A stretch of DNA of 41,661 nucleotides from an uncultured Clostridia bacterium (GTDB lineage Bacteria > Bacillota > Clostridia > Oscillospirales > Acutalibacteraceae): positions 1 through 41,661 of the forward strand of contig CAMMVF010000022.1 in the NCBI GenBank assembly GCA_946500295.1, given 5' to 3'. The translations under genes and the position numbers were made by a program. The notes beneath the pieces were generated by a model that searched no databases, was not told the DNA's origin, and saw only the letters and a program-made list of their open reading frames with translations. Numbering within the stretch: position 1 is the stretch's first letter; each line of letters starts with the position of its first letter. Shown here piece by piece: positions 8,270-15,936 of the stretch.

Positions 8270-8740
8270 CTGAACAGAGGTGTAAAGGAAATATCAAAGC
8301 GTAACGGAGTAACAGCAGAAAAAGGACGAGAGGTAAAAGTCGGAAAGCTGAAAAGTGCCACGAGCAAGCGAGATGTTCCGCTGAACGATACTGCAATAGA
8401 AATGATACTTGATTTAAGAAATAAATTCTACTTCGGAGAAGACTCACCGCTGATACCCGATGAAAACGACAACTTCACCCGACCTGTCAACTTCAGAAAA
8501 CGCTATTACAGAATCCTCAAAGCCGCAGGCATAGAAACCAAAGGCTTGCACTCGCTCCGTCATACTTTCGCCACAAACCTTGTAAACGGCATAAAGCAAG
8601 AGGACGGCTCAATCAAATCATTAACTCCAAGACAGGTTGCTGATCTGCTTGGACATACAACTTCTGAAATAACTGAACTCTATTATGTAAAAAGAGATTT
8701 GACAAAACTGAATGGGGTAACGGATGGGTTTGAGTTATAA
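8264..8740 (+). pseudogene. C-terminal fragment of a tyrosine recombinase/integrase
   Basis: About 158 residues covering the later catalytic domain: LHSLRHTFATNLV gives the H-x-x-R motif, LGHTTSEITELYY gives the last H and the nucleophilic Tyr. The N-terminal arm- and core-binding domains and the first catalytic Arg are missing, so it cannot be a complete integrase. The first codons overlap the translocase frame on the other strand and have no ribosome site; real integrase similarity seems to begin around GVKEISKRNGV. It points toward the tRNA-Trp gene 890 bp away, as expected for an island integrase near its attachment site. Confidence 0.8.
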
Positions 8741-8763
8741 ATACAAAATAACAAAAATCGGTA

Positions 8764-9417
8764 TTATAGTTTAATATATTTTTCATATAAACTGATTTTG
8801 TTTTTAGGAGAAATTTTTCTGTGAATATATTTTTGCTTTTTGTTATTGTGGTTTTTAAAATATGTAAAATTGTCAGTATGTGTGATAGAGTTAAAATAAT
8901 GAAGTTTATCTGTGTTATTTAGATATGTAATTAATAAAATATCATTTATAGAATCTTTATTATAATGAATTACAATATATTCTTTTTGCCCAGATACTAA
9001 AGGAGTATTTAGGCAATAATAACTATCATTTTTAGGGTCTTTTCTATTTATGATTATTTCAACTGCGGAGATAAGAGTGCTTCCTGTATTTTCAATTTCA
9101 ATAAATAAGAAATTTTTCTCTATTTTATTGCTGTTTGTGAAAACTTTAAAAAGGTGTTTTTGATGTTTCTCAATATCTATTAATTTTTTTATCTGATTGT
9201 AATTATATAATTTTAAATCGACATACATTTTATTTGATTCAACGATCTTATTTAACAAAGCAGAAAACATAGCTATAAAAATGGGTAAAATCACTCCAGT
9301 TATAATGACTTGGTTTTTAGAATCTTGGTAACCAAGATAAATAGAAAATGTAGCGCAAACTGCAAGAAGTATTACAATTTGTTTGAAATAAGATAGATTC
9401 CTAAAGAAATGTTTCAT
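8764..9417 (-). CDS. membrane protein of unknown function, two transmembrane segments
   Basis: 217 residues, very AT-rich codons. Two hydrophobic segments at about 13-29 and 36-55 form a hairpin, and the rest is a Lys/Asn-rich cytoplasmic-type domain with alternating strands (FIEIENTGSTLISAVEIIIN, where many similar proteins show an NxG-type beta turn). That arrangement resembles small membrane-anchored accessory proteins of mobile elements, but no family is recognised. GAAGGGTG lies 5 bases before the ATG. It is the last gene before the tRNA and is likely cargo of the island. Confidence 0.65.
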   Translation of the reverse strand: MKHFFRNLSYFKQIVILLAVCATFSIYLGYQDSKNQVIITGVILPIFIAMFSALLNKIVESNKMYVDLKLYNYNQIKKLIDIEKHQKHLFKVFTNSNKIEKNFLFIEIENTGSTLISAVEIIINRKDPKNDSYYCLNTPLVSGQKEYIVIHYNKDSINDILLITYLNNTDKLHYFNSITHTDNFTYFKNHNNKKQKYIHRKISPKNKISLYEKYIKL

Positions 9418-9591
9418 AACAACACCCTTCCGTGCATTTTATATTGTGAGCTGTTACAATATGTTTTTGATGCTATTTTGATGATGTAGCAGACGGAAAC
9501 GTTGGAATTATTAGCGCCGGTTGAACATTTTGATGCCTGAAATAAGCGTCAAAAGCGGAAAATCAGACCGTGCTCCGTACATAAAAATATA

Positions 9592-9627
9592 TCAAAAAAC
9601 GGCTTAAACGCAGTGTTTAAGCCGTTT
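9592..9627 (-). terminator. terminator of the tRNA-Trp transcript
   Basis: 13-bp perfect stem (9597-9609 with 9615-9627) with a 5-base loop, followed on the minus strand by a T-run. It lies just beyond the tRNA 3' end. Confidence 0.85.
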
Positions 9628-9631
9628 GTCT

Positions 9632-9707
9632 TGGCAGGGGCAGAAGGACTTGAACCCTCGGCACGCGGTTTTGGAGACCGCTGCTCTACCAACTGAGCTA
9701 TACCCCT
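9632..9707 (-). tRNA. tRNA-Trp (CCA anticodon)
   Basis: On the minus strand a 76-base cloverleaf: acceptor arm AGGGGTA paired with TGCCCCT, D-arm GCTCAGTTGGTAGAGC, anticodon stem GCGGT/ACCGC around loop CTCCAAA with anticodon CCA, and T-arm GAGGGTTCAAGTCCTTC. The 3' CCA is encoded. Its 3' end faces the AT-rich accessory region. Confidence 0.95.
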
Positions 9708-9870
9708 ATATTAATATGTTTCACAGCAAGAGTTATGTTATCATATTTCAACGAAATAGTCAAGTGCTTTTTCAATATTTTCCCTCCCCCGCGGAAGATG
9801 CGCCTGCTCACAGTCATTTTTCTTATTCGCAGATAATATAAATATACTGTACATTTCGGGAGGGATTCGC

Positions 9871-10455
9871 TTGAGGAAGATTTCATTTAGGACAGCCGGC
9901 ATAGCCGGAGTAGCGTTTACCTTTGTCATGGCAAGTCTTCTGCATTTCTTCTACGACCTCAGCGACGGCCACATCCTCGCCGTTTTGTTCGGCGCGGTCA
10001 ACGAAAGCGTTTGGGAGCATATAAAGCTGTTTATTGCGCCCTATGTTGTCTGGTCGATTTTTGAGCTTAGCTGTCTCAACCCCAGATTTAAGCCCTATGT
10101 GGTCGGCAGGGTCGTAGGACTGTACGTCTTCCCAGTCGGTATCACTGCCCTTTATTACTCCTACACCGCCGTACTCGGCACCAACCTGCTTTGGATAGAT
10201 ATTCTCATCTCCTTTGTGGTCTGCGTCCTCGCCCAGCTTGTTTCATATAAAATATACCAATACGGCGATGCCGCCGCAAAATGGTTTCCCCTTGCGATAG
10301 CGGCGCTGGTGCTTATGGGGGTAATGTACTTCACCTTCACCGCAGTTCCGCCGAGGGTAGAGCTGTTTCGAGACCCGATAACCGGCAGCTTCGGCATTCC
10401 GAACTCGGGCTACAGCTCGGGGCAGGGCGGCATACAAAACGCAATCTTAATCTGA
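9871..10455 (+). CDS. multi-pass membrane protein, DUF6512-like
   Basis: 194 residues with about five or six hydrophobic segments (about 7-26, 36-50, 56-70, 80-100, 104-127, 137-157) and the motif HFFYDLSDGHILAVLFGAVNESVWEHIKL, which I associate with the uncharacterised DUF6512 family. The C-terminal 35 residues are Gly/Ser-rich. No enzyme motif is visible beyond conserved His, Asp and Glu residues near the membrane. The start is TTG, with GGGAGGG six bases before it. It is convergent with the next gene; the two stop codons are adjacent. Confidence 0.7.
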   Translation: MRKISFRTAGIAGVAFTFVMASLLHFFYDLSDGHILAVLFGAVNESVWEHIKLFIAPYVVWSIFELSCLNPRFKPYVVGRVVGLYVFPVGITALYYSYTAVLGTNLLWIDILISFVVCVLAQLVSYKIYQYGDAAAKWFPLAIAALVLMGVMYFTFTAVPPRVELFRDPITGSFGIPNSGYSSGQGGIQNAILI

Positions 10456-10725
10456 CTACAGCATGCCGAGCTTAAACATAAAATACACCAACAGCCCTCC
10501 GCACACTGCGCTCAACACTGTAAACGCCACCCTCATAGCAATCACTTTCCTGCGCTTAAACGCTGACGGTGCGTCCATACTTTTGAGCAGCTTCAGCGCC
10601 TCCCTCTCGAGTATCTGCTGCTGCGCCGAGGCAAACTCCGGCTTGACTATGAGCAGAGCCTTTTCATAGTACATGCTCCCTGTTTGGCTGACCTCTATCA
10701 TCTGCCTGTTGATCCCTTTAATCAT
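10456..10725 (-). CDS. small tail-anchored protein of unknown function
   Basis: 89 residues. The first about 60 are helical and charged (EREALKLLKSMDAPSAFKRRKV) and the C-terminus is one hydrophobic segment (about 65-86, AFTVLSAVCGGLLVYFMF), giving a tail-anchored membrane topology. GGGAGTG lies 8 bases before the ATG. No family is recognised. It reads away from the DnaA-box spacer, so its promoter is probably in that spacer. Confidence 0.6.
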   Translation of the reverse strand: MIKGINRQMIEVSQTGSMYYEKALLIVKPEFASAQQQILEREALKLLKSMDAPSAFKRRKVIAMRVAFTVLSAVCGGLLVYFMFKLGML

Positions 10726-10831
10726 AAAATATCACTCCCGGTTACAAATTTATTTCAATTTTTTATCAAAAATCGTCCTCACAATGAGCTTTGACAAGAT
10801 TCAGAGCAATTATTCGCTTCAAGAAAAAAAC

Positions 10832-11056
10832 TTATCGACATTTTTAGACTAATTTAAAGTTATTTCCTCTGATTTTTTGCACATTATCCACCTAAGTTAT
10901 CCACATTCTTTTTTCCAATTTAGAATTATACCCTATGTAAATTCCGCTTAATCAACAAAAATGTGGATAACTATGTTAACAACGAGCACAACTAAGCGAA
11001 AAAGGGGTCGATTTTACGCAAAACCTGATGTTATTAACATTTCCTACTTATCAACA
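10832..11056. other. cluster of DnaA-box-like nonamers in a gene-less AT-rich spacer
   Basis: Perfect TTATCCACA occurs at 10897-10905 (+) and at 10962-10970 (as TGTGGATAA, minus). One-mismatch forms are TTATCCACC at 10884-10892, TTATCAACA at 11048-11056 and TTATCGACA at 10832-10840. The whole spacer 10726-11188 lacks a gene and is AT-rich, with an inverted repeat ATTACAA-AA-TTGTAAT near 11139. Neighbouring genes are not dnaA, dnaN or rpmH, and the genes on the right point toward the spacer, which argues against a simple chromosomal origin. A DnaA-titration or DnaA-regulated promoter site is equally possible. Confidence 0.5.
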
Positions 11057-11188
11057 GTTAATGTGCAAGTAAAATCCATGCAAAAGATTTAAACAATTTG
11101 TAATCTTTGCTTTGTCAACACCCTAAAAGCAATAAAATATATTACAAAATTGTAATTTTCATATTCTTCCGCTTAAGCTTCAAGATGA

Positions 11189-11230
11189 TATAACCAAGTC
11201 GCCGATGCCCCCCGCCTCTGTAGGCAGCGG
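11189..11230 (+). repeat. dispersed repeat, copy A (partial)
   Basis: About 42 bp starting TATAACCAAGTCGCCGATG and running through CCGCCTCTGTAGGC. It matches the first part of copies at 17205-17314 and 32088-32200. Confidence 0.75.
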
Positions 11231-11428
11231 GGGGCTATTTATCAGTATGTATTTGCACTTTCACACGGAGCAGGCAGAGATGTATTTTACTATGGCGACT
11301 GGATACGCACCCCCGGCGTGGCAATCTGCTGTTGCAACTACGGACTCAGACCGGTTACATTTAAGCTGGAAGCTACCGACACCCCGTCCGCTCTCGACTA
11401 CACCCCCATCGACCGAGAAAAAGAATAA
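11231..11428 (+). pseudogene. possible remnant of a gene 3' end
   Basis: One frame across this stretch gives protein-like sequence (YGDWIRTPGVAICCCNYG and later LEATDTPSALDYTPIDREKE) ending in TAA at 11428. It has no start codon or ribosome site and begins where repeat copy A ends, so it would be a decayed or cut-off gene end. No family is recognised, and it may be chance. The overlapping 102-residue frame looks less protein-like. Confidence 0.3.
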
Positions 11429-11435
11429 TCGCCGC

Positions 11436-11473
11436 AAAAAAGGGGTTGTCGCAAATAATTGCGACAACCCTTT
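11436..11473 (-). terminator. terminator of the rubrerythrin transcript
   Basis: Stem AAGGGTTGTCGCAA / TTGCGACAACCCCTT read on the minus strand, followed by a T-run. The core TGTCGCAA...TTGCGACA recurs at 22056-22088. Confidence 0.8.
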
Positions 11474-11490
11474 ACCTGTATATATAATTA

Positions 11491-12036
11491 TTACTCGCCG
11501 AAATATCTCTTGAGAAGTCCTGCGAAGCCAGCGCCGTGGCGAGCCTCGTCCTTAGCCATCTCGTGTACGGTGTCGTGGATAGCGTCGTAGTTGAGAGCCT
11601 TTGCCTTCTTGGCAATCTCAAACTTTCCTGCACAAGCGCCCTCCTCAGCCTCAGCTCTGAGCTCAAGATTCTTCTTAGTGCTGTCTGTAACTACCTCGCC
11701 CAGAAGCTCGGCAAACTTGGCTGCATGCTCTGCCTCCTCAAAGGCGTACTTTGTAAATGCAGCGGAAATCTCGGGGTAGCCCTCTCTGTCGGCTACTCTT
11801 GCCATAGCAAGGTACATTCCTACCTCTGTGCACTCGCCGTTGAAGTTATCCTTCAAGCCCTGATAAATCTCCGGGTCGCAGCCCTGAGCAACGCCTACCT
11901 CGTGAACCGTAGCATAGCTGCCAGTAGATGTTGCCTCCTTAAACTTTGAAGCCGGAGCCTTGCACTGGGGGCAAAATTCCGGGGGTGTATCTCCCTCATA
12001 AACATAACCGCATACCTGACATACAAATTTCTTCAT
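11491..12036 (-). CDS. rbr: reverse rubrerythrin (rubredoxin domain first)
   Basis: 181 residues. An N-terminal rubredoxin domain has two Cys pairs ([10 protein letters not shown] and CPQC) for one iron. The ferritin-like diiron domain follows with E-x-x-H ligand patterns (EEAEHAAKF and [10 protein letters not shown]) plus further Glu ligands. This rubredoxin-first order is the 'reverse' rubrerythrin type of Clostridia, an NADH-dependent hydrogen peroxide (and oxygen) reductase acting in the cytoplasm with a separate electron-transfer partner. It lies 35 bp after perR, so the pair is likely an operon induced by peroxide. Start and ribosome site are ordinary. Confidence 0.9.
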   Translation of the reverse strand: MKKFVCQVCGYVYEGDTPPEFCPQCKAPASKFKEATSTGSYATVHEVGVAQGCDPEIYQGLKDNFNGECTEVGMYLAMARVADREGYPEISAAFTKYAFEEAEHAAKFAELLGEVVTDSTKKNLELRAEAEEGACAGKFEIAKKAKALNYDAIHDTVHEMAKDEARHGAGFAGLLKRYFGE

Positions 12037-12071
12037 TTTAATCTCCTAGCCTTTCTTTAAAATTACAGTTC

Positions 12072-12503
12072 TTACTTTAGCCCAGGCACATCGGCAGTGC
12101 TGTCGCTGTGAGCGTGCCTGCAGCTTGAGCATGTCCCGTAAAAAGTTATTGTGTGACGGTCAACCTCGCAGTCATACATGGAGGCTATCCTGTTGTCGAA
12201 GCTTTTGCTTCCGCCTACGCAGTCAACGTCGATTATCCTCCCGCATTTTGTACACACAAAATGCGCATGCGCCGAGGTGTTGCCGTCAAACCTCTCCTGA
12301 CCGTTTACATTTGCCACAGAAACAACCAGCCCCTGCTCTTTAAACAAATTGAGATTCCTGTAAACCGTGCCCAAGCTCAGATTTGGATAATCAGATTTCA
12401 GGCGGTTGTAAATCCACTCGGCAGTCGGGTGGGTATTTGTAGAGCAAATCACCTCGAGCATAGCGTCTCGCTTTTTACTGAAATTCAGCTTTCTCATATC
12501 CAC
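12072..12503 (-). CDS. perR: PerR-type Fur family repressor
   Basis: 143 residues, a typical Fur-family length. The winged helix (about 10-80) contains HPTAEWIYNRL and LSLGTVYRNL, the recognition helix. The dimerisation domain has ERFDG, HAHFVCTKCG (first Cys pair) and GTCSSC (second pair) for structural zinc, plus His/Asp residues for the regulatory metal. PerR rather than Fur or Zur is favoured by its place directly before rubrerythrin and by the overall motif set. It would repress peroxide-defence genes while Fe-bound and release on histidine oxidation. Confidence 0.85.
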   Translation of the reverse strand: MDMRKLNFSKKRDAMLEVICSTNTHPTAEWIYNRLKSDYPNLSLGTVYRNLNLFKEQGLVVSVANVNGQERFDGNTSAHAHFVCTKCGRIIDVDCVGGSKSFDNRIASMYDCEVDRHTITFYGTCSSCRHAHSDSTADVPGLK

Positions 12504-12526
12504 CTCTCCTTTAGCCGTTTAAAAAC

Positions 12527-12672
12527 AGTAATCATAATTGTTTCTGTATACAGAATAACAGATAACTCTGAAAAAGTAAAGTGGTATTTTAAACTTTTTA
12601 ATAAATTAACAATTTGCTCATTTTTTTACCGATTTTCTTCCCCGATGTAACACACTAATTATAGTAATCATA
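12527..12672. promoter_or_regulatory. repeated AGTAATCATA decamer between perR and the amidase gene
   Basis: AGTAATCATA occurs exactly at 12527-12536 and 12663-12672, one near each divergent gene. Each sits in a partly palindromic AT-rich setting resembling, but only partly matching, the Per box (about 8-9 of 14 positions). It could be a PerR site; the fit is weak. Confidence 0.3.
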
Positions 12673-12734
12673 CCATAGTAATATCGCAAGCTTTAAAAAC
12701 AGCCATAAACATAAGCTTACAGGGAGATGATTTT

Positions 12735-13280
12735 TTGCCATCTGTATTTATAAGCCCCTCAACTCAGGAGTTCAACCCCTATGTTGACGGCGGAAACGAG
12801 GAATACTACATGAACCTCATCGCCGATGAGCTGATACCCTACTTAGAAGCGAGTGGAATTACCGTAGGGCGCAACAACCCGAACGAATCCTTGAGCGCCG
12901 CTATTGCAAAGTCAAACGCAGGCAACTACGACCTACACCTAGCCCTGCACTCCAACGCAGCCCCCGAAAGCCTCTCGGGCAGGCTCAAGGGAGCTGACGT
13001 GTATTACTTTCCCACCAGTTCCAGAGGTGCCAGAGCAGCACAGCAAATCGCCGCAAATTACAAGAATATCTACCCCGACCCGAACGACGTCAGGACTATT
13101 CCCAGCTCCTCCCTTGCGGAGCTAAGAAGGACAAAAGCTCCCGCTGTGCTCATTGAAACCGCCTATCACGACAACCCCGAGGACGCGCAGTGGATAAGGG
13201 AAAACATCGACGAAATAGCCCGAAACCTCGCCTTGTCGGTCACGGAATTTTTGGGAGTGCCTTTTTCCGAGCCCGTATGA
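12735..13280 (+). CDS. N-acetylmuramoyl-L-alanine amidase (Amidase_3-like) without signal peptide
   Basis: 181 residues matching the zinc amidase fold: EEYYMNLIADELIPYLE with the first Glu ligand region, LHLALHSNAA with a His ligand, and VLIETAYHDN with the catalytic Glu. These enzymes cleave the bond between muramic acid and the stem peptide. The family's usual GHGG motif near the N-terminus is replaced by SPSTQEFN, so one His ligand is not evident. No signal peptide is visible, as in some cytoplasmic or holin-released lysis and sporulation amidases. The start is TTG, with AGGGAGA about 7 bases upstream. Confidence 0.75.
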   Translation: MPSVFISPSTQEFNPYVDGGNEEYYMNLIADELIPYLEASGITVGRNNPNESLSAAIAKSNAGNYDLHLALHSNAAPESLSGRLKGADVYYFPTSSRGARAAQQIAANYKNIYPDPNDVRTIPSSSLAELRRTKAPAVLIETAYHDNPEDAQWIRENIDEIARNLALSVTEFLGVPFSEPV

Positions 13281-13292
13281 TATCGCAAATAC

Positions 13293-13334
13293 AAACGGCT
13301 GTACCGAGAACAAAATCTCGATACAGCCGTTTTA
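13293..13334. terminator. bidirectional terminator between the amidase and mrp genes
   Basis: AAACGGCTGTA (13293-13303) pairs with TACAGCCGTTT (13322-13332), with an inner CGAGA/TCTCG stem. T-rich sequence lies on both sides. Confidence 0.8.
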
Positions 13335-14171
13335 TCATATCTTCGTCTTTTCCTCTATCTTATCAGCCACAGCGTCAAGATACATACCCGTAAACAGCTC
13401 TACGCTGCCCGTGTCGGCGCATTTTGCTATACTCGGGTCAATCGGCAGCCTGCCGAGAACATCGACCCCATACTCCGCTGCGACTTCGTCGAGATGGCTC
13501 TCTCCATATATACTGTGTCTGTGTCCGCAGTCGGGGCACTCAAAATAGCTCATATTCTCGACAACACCCAAAATAGGGACATTCATCATTCTCGCCATTT
13601 TAACAGCCTTGCCGACTATCATCGACACCAGCTCCTGCGGCGAGGTGACAATCACTATTCCATCGACCGGAATAGACTGGAACACCGTCAGCGGCACATC
13701 TCCCGTTCCCGGCGGCATATCAACGAACATATAGTCTATGTCCTTCCATATTGTATCGCTCCAAAACTGCTTTACCGTGCCGGCGAGTATCGGTCCTCTC
13801 CAAACCACAGGGTCGGTCTCATTCGGAAGCAGTAAATTTACCGACATTACCTCGATGCCCGTCTTTGTCCTCACCGGCAAAAGCCCCTGCTCACAGCCCT
13901 GAGCCTTCTCCTTGTTTATTCCAAATGCCTTGGGGATAGACGGTCCTGTTATGTCTGCGTCCAGCACCGCACAGCGGTAGCCCCTGCGGCTCATAAGCAC
14001 AGCAAGCAGGGAGGTTATCATAGACTTTCCCACTCCGCCTTTGCCGCTTACAACTCCGATTACACGCTTTACGCTGGAAAGCTCGTTGAGCTTCTCTATA
14101 AAATCCTGCGGATTCTGCCTCGAGGGACAATCCTCCCCGCAGCTTGAGCAGTCATGTGAACATTCTGCCAT
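13335..14171 (-). CDS. mrp: Mrp/ApbC/NBP35-type iron-sulfur carrier ATPase
   Basis: 278 residues. A Cys-rich N-terminus (four Cys within the first 15 residues) resembles NBP35-type cluster ligands. The deviant Walker A GKGGVGKS (about 43-50) and DADITGPSIP define the MinD/Mrp ATPase group, and ECPDCG near residue 212 is the C-terminal CxxC that bridges a cluster in the dimer. It would assemble or deliver [4Fe-4S] clusters to apo-proteins in the cytoplasm. It has its own upstream spacer of about 50 bp after the 223-residue membrane gene, on the same strand as the heat-shock genes. Confidence 0.9.
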   Translation of the reverse strand: MAECSHDCSSCGEDCPSRQNPQDFIEKLNELSSVKRVIGVVSGKGGVGKSMITSLLAVLMSRRGYRCAVLDADITGPSIPKAFGINKEKAQGCEQGLLPVRTKTGIEVMSVNLLLPNETDPVVWRGPILAGTVKQFWSDTIWKDIDYMFVDMPPGTGDVPLTVFQSIPVDGIVIVTSPQELVSMIVGKAVKMARMMNVPILGVVENMSYFECPDCGHRHSIYGESHLDEVAAEYGVDVLGRLPIDPSIAKCADTGSVELFTGMYLDAVADKIEEKTKI

Positions 14172-14222
14172 TTCAAAATCTCCTCATATTATATTTACAA
14201 ACACAAATTTCGCAGTTTTCAA

Positions 14223-14894
14223 TTACTTACTGCTTTTTTCCTCGAGCACGCTTTGGATCGTTCTCTCGGTCTCCAGCGAAACATCACTCTCAGCCGAAGC
14301 CTCCTGATTTTCAGCGTCGCTTTTGTCGCTGTGCTGTGCGTCGCCCTGTTCAGCTTCGTCCGATTCAGCCTCGTCATTGTCAGCTTCAGCCTCATTTTCG
14401 CTGTCAACCTCGATATCAAGCGTCTTGAGTTCGCTGTAATCAACCGGCTCATCATCGCTTGCGTTTTCCTCAGGCTTCTCCATCTCTGGAGAATCGTCTA
14501 TCTCATAGCCGCTGAGGAAGGAATACGGCAATCCGTAACCCAAAGCTACCGCCGCTATTATAGCCGCAGCAGTGCCCGAAGCCGTGAGCTGCTCGTGAAG
14601 CGGAAGAAAATCGAGAATGTACGCACACACCGCATAAAGCGAGGGCAGGCAGATAAGAACGAGTGAGAAAATGCTGAATCTCTTGACCTGTCTTCCTTCT
14701 CCTACTCTCGTAGCATAGAAAAGAATAAGCCCAAACAGCACGAAAACCGCCATGTAAATCAGCTTGCCGACCAGGCTGTTGGAAAGCGAGCTTCCGGTAA
14801 TCGCCGAGAAGAAGTAGGCGCACACGCCGAAGCCCAGGATTAAAAAGGCTGAAAACAGCAGATTTACTTGCTCTCTCTTAGTAGGTTTTTTCAT
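14223..14894 (-). CDS. membrane protein with an acidic C-terminal tail
   Basis: 223 residues. Four hydrophobic segments lie at about 11-30, 43-62, 73-95 and 104-125. Residues about 130-215 are strongly acidic and repetitive in Glu, Asp, Ser and Ala (for example EAEADNDEAESDEAEQGD), probably disordered and cytoplasmic. No family is recognised. It lies between prmA and mrp on the same strand with gaps of about 90 and 50 bp, so it may be the tail of that transcript. Confidence 0.65.
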   Translation of the reverse strand: MKKPTKREQVNLLFSAFLILGFGVCAYFFSAITGSSLSNSLVGKLIYMAVFVLFGLILFYATRVGEGRQVKRFSIFSLVLICLPSLYAVCAYILDFLPLHEQLTASGTAAAIIAAVALGYGLPYSFLSGYEIDDSPEMEKPEENASDDEPVDYSELKTLDIEVDSENEAEADNDEAESDEAEQGDAQHSDKSDAENQEASAESDVSLETERTIQSVLEEKSSK

Positions 14895-14985
14895 TGAACT
14901 GTCCTCCTGAATATTAATAACAGATTAAGTTTAACAGAAAAATGTGACCGAATTATTACAATATGAAAAATAAATCAAATCAGCC

Positions 14986-15909
14986 TTATTTAACCTTTGC
15001 AGCCAGGCAATACCAGCCGTTTTCACAAAGCTTGTCAATCACCTCAAACGAAGACTCCAGCGCCGCCAAAACCTCATCAACTCTGGTGTCGATAATTCCG
15101 CTCATTATATACACAGCGTCATCAGCCATATACTCTCTTATATCCTCGCTGAGCAGCATGATTGCGTCAGCTACTATGTTTGCAAGCACCAAGTTGTATT
15201 TGCCGCTGACCTTGTCGGTGAGATTGCCGTGAATGATTTCTATTTTGTCTGAAACTCCGTTGAGCTCGGCGTTTTCACGGGCGGTTTTGACCGCCATCTC
15301 GTCAATATCAACGCCCACAGCCCTTTTCGCTCCGAGCAGCAATGCGCCCACAGCCAAAATTCCGCTGCCGCAGCCTACGTCGAGCACCTCGTCGCTCTCT
15401 TTCAGGTATTTCTCCATCGCCTCCAGGCAGAGCCTTGTTGTTTCATGCGTCCCCGTACCGAAGGCTACGCCGGGGTCGAGGTTTAAGACTGTGCGCCCCT
15501 TCGGGTCATAGCTTTCATACCAGCTCGGGCGGATGAGCAGCTTTTCTCCGACCTCAATCGGGTGGAAGTACTTTTTCCAGTTGTTCAGCCAGTCCTCCTC
15601 CTTACAGCTCGAGCAATCAATACTGTTCAATATTCCCTGTGCGCTGAGCATTTCACCGAGATAAGCCACTGCCTCCCGAGGATTTTCCTCGGGAGAGATA
15701 TAGATATGGATAATCGTCTTGCTCCTGTCCCTGCCCAAAAGCTCCTCGTCAATCAGGTCGATATTCGCTATCTCCCTGACCTCCTGCTCGAGGTTCGAGT
15801 AGTCCTCCACATATATTCCATACGGCACCGTCATATGCGCTATAGCCTCGGCGCTCTCGGCGTCGGCGTTGTCAACCGAAATTTTTATCTCCGTCCAGTC
15901 CACGCTCAT
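14986..15909 (-). CDS. prmA: ribosomal protein L11 methyltransferase
   Basis: 307 residues, the usual length. The N-terminal part has the substrate-binding fold (VDWTEIKISVDNADAESAE) and the C-terminal part a class I SAM methyltransferase: DPGVAFGTGTHETTRLCLE is the PrmA signature, DVGCGSGILAV binds SAM, and LVLANIVADAI is the NIVA/NPPY-like catalytic segment. It trimethylates ribosomal protein L11. It follows dnaJ by 27 bp, the standard Firmicute heat-shock operon order. Confidence 0.93.
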   Translation of the reverse strand: MSVDWTEIKISVDNADAESAEAIAHMTVPYGIYVEDYSNLEQEVREIANIDLIDEELLGRDRSKTIIHIYISPEENPREAVAYLGEMLSAQGILNSIDCSSCKEEDWLNNWKKYFHPIEVGEKLLIRPSWYESYDPKGRTVLNLDPGVAFGTGTHETTRLCLEAMEKYLKESDEVLDVGCGSGILAVGALLLGAKRAVGVDIDEMAVKTARENAELNGVSDKIEIIHGNLTDKVSGKYNLVLANIVADAIMLLSEDIREYMADDAVYIMSGIIDTRVDEVLAALESSFEVIDKLCENGWYCLAAKVK

Positions 15910-15936
15910 CCTCCTTTGCTTTCTGATATCATTGTA

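Noticed and set aside
10726-11188. Chromosomal replication origin
   Set aside because: DnaA boxes are present, but dnaA, dnaN and rpmH are absent and genes on the right point toward the spacer; kept only as a DnaA-box cluster.
11205-11513. 102-residue frame on the + strand across the spacer before rubrerythrin
   Set aside because: It lacks a ribosome site, runs through the repeat and the rubrerythrin terminator, and another frame there looks more protein-like.
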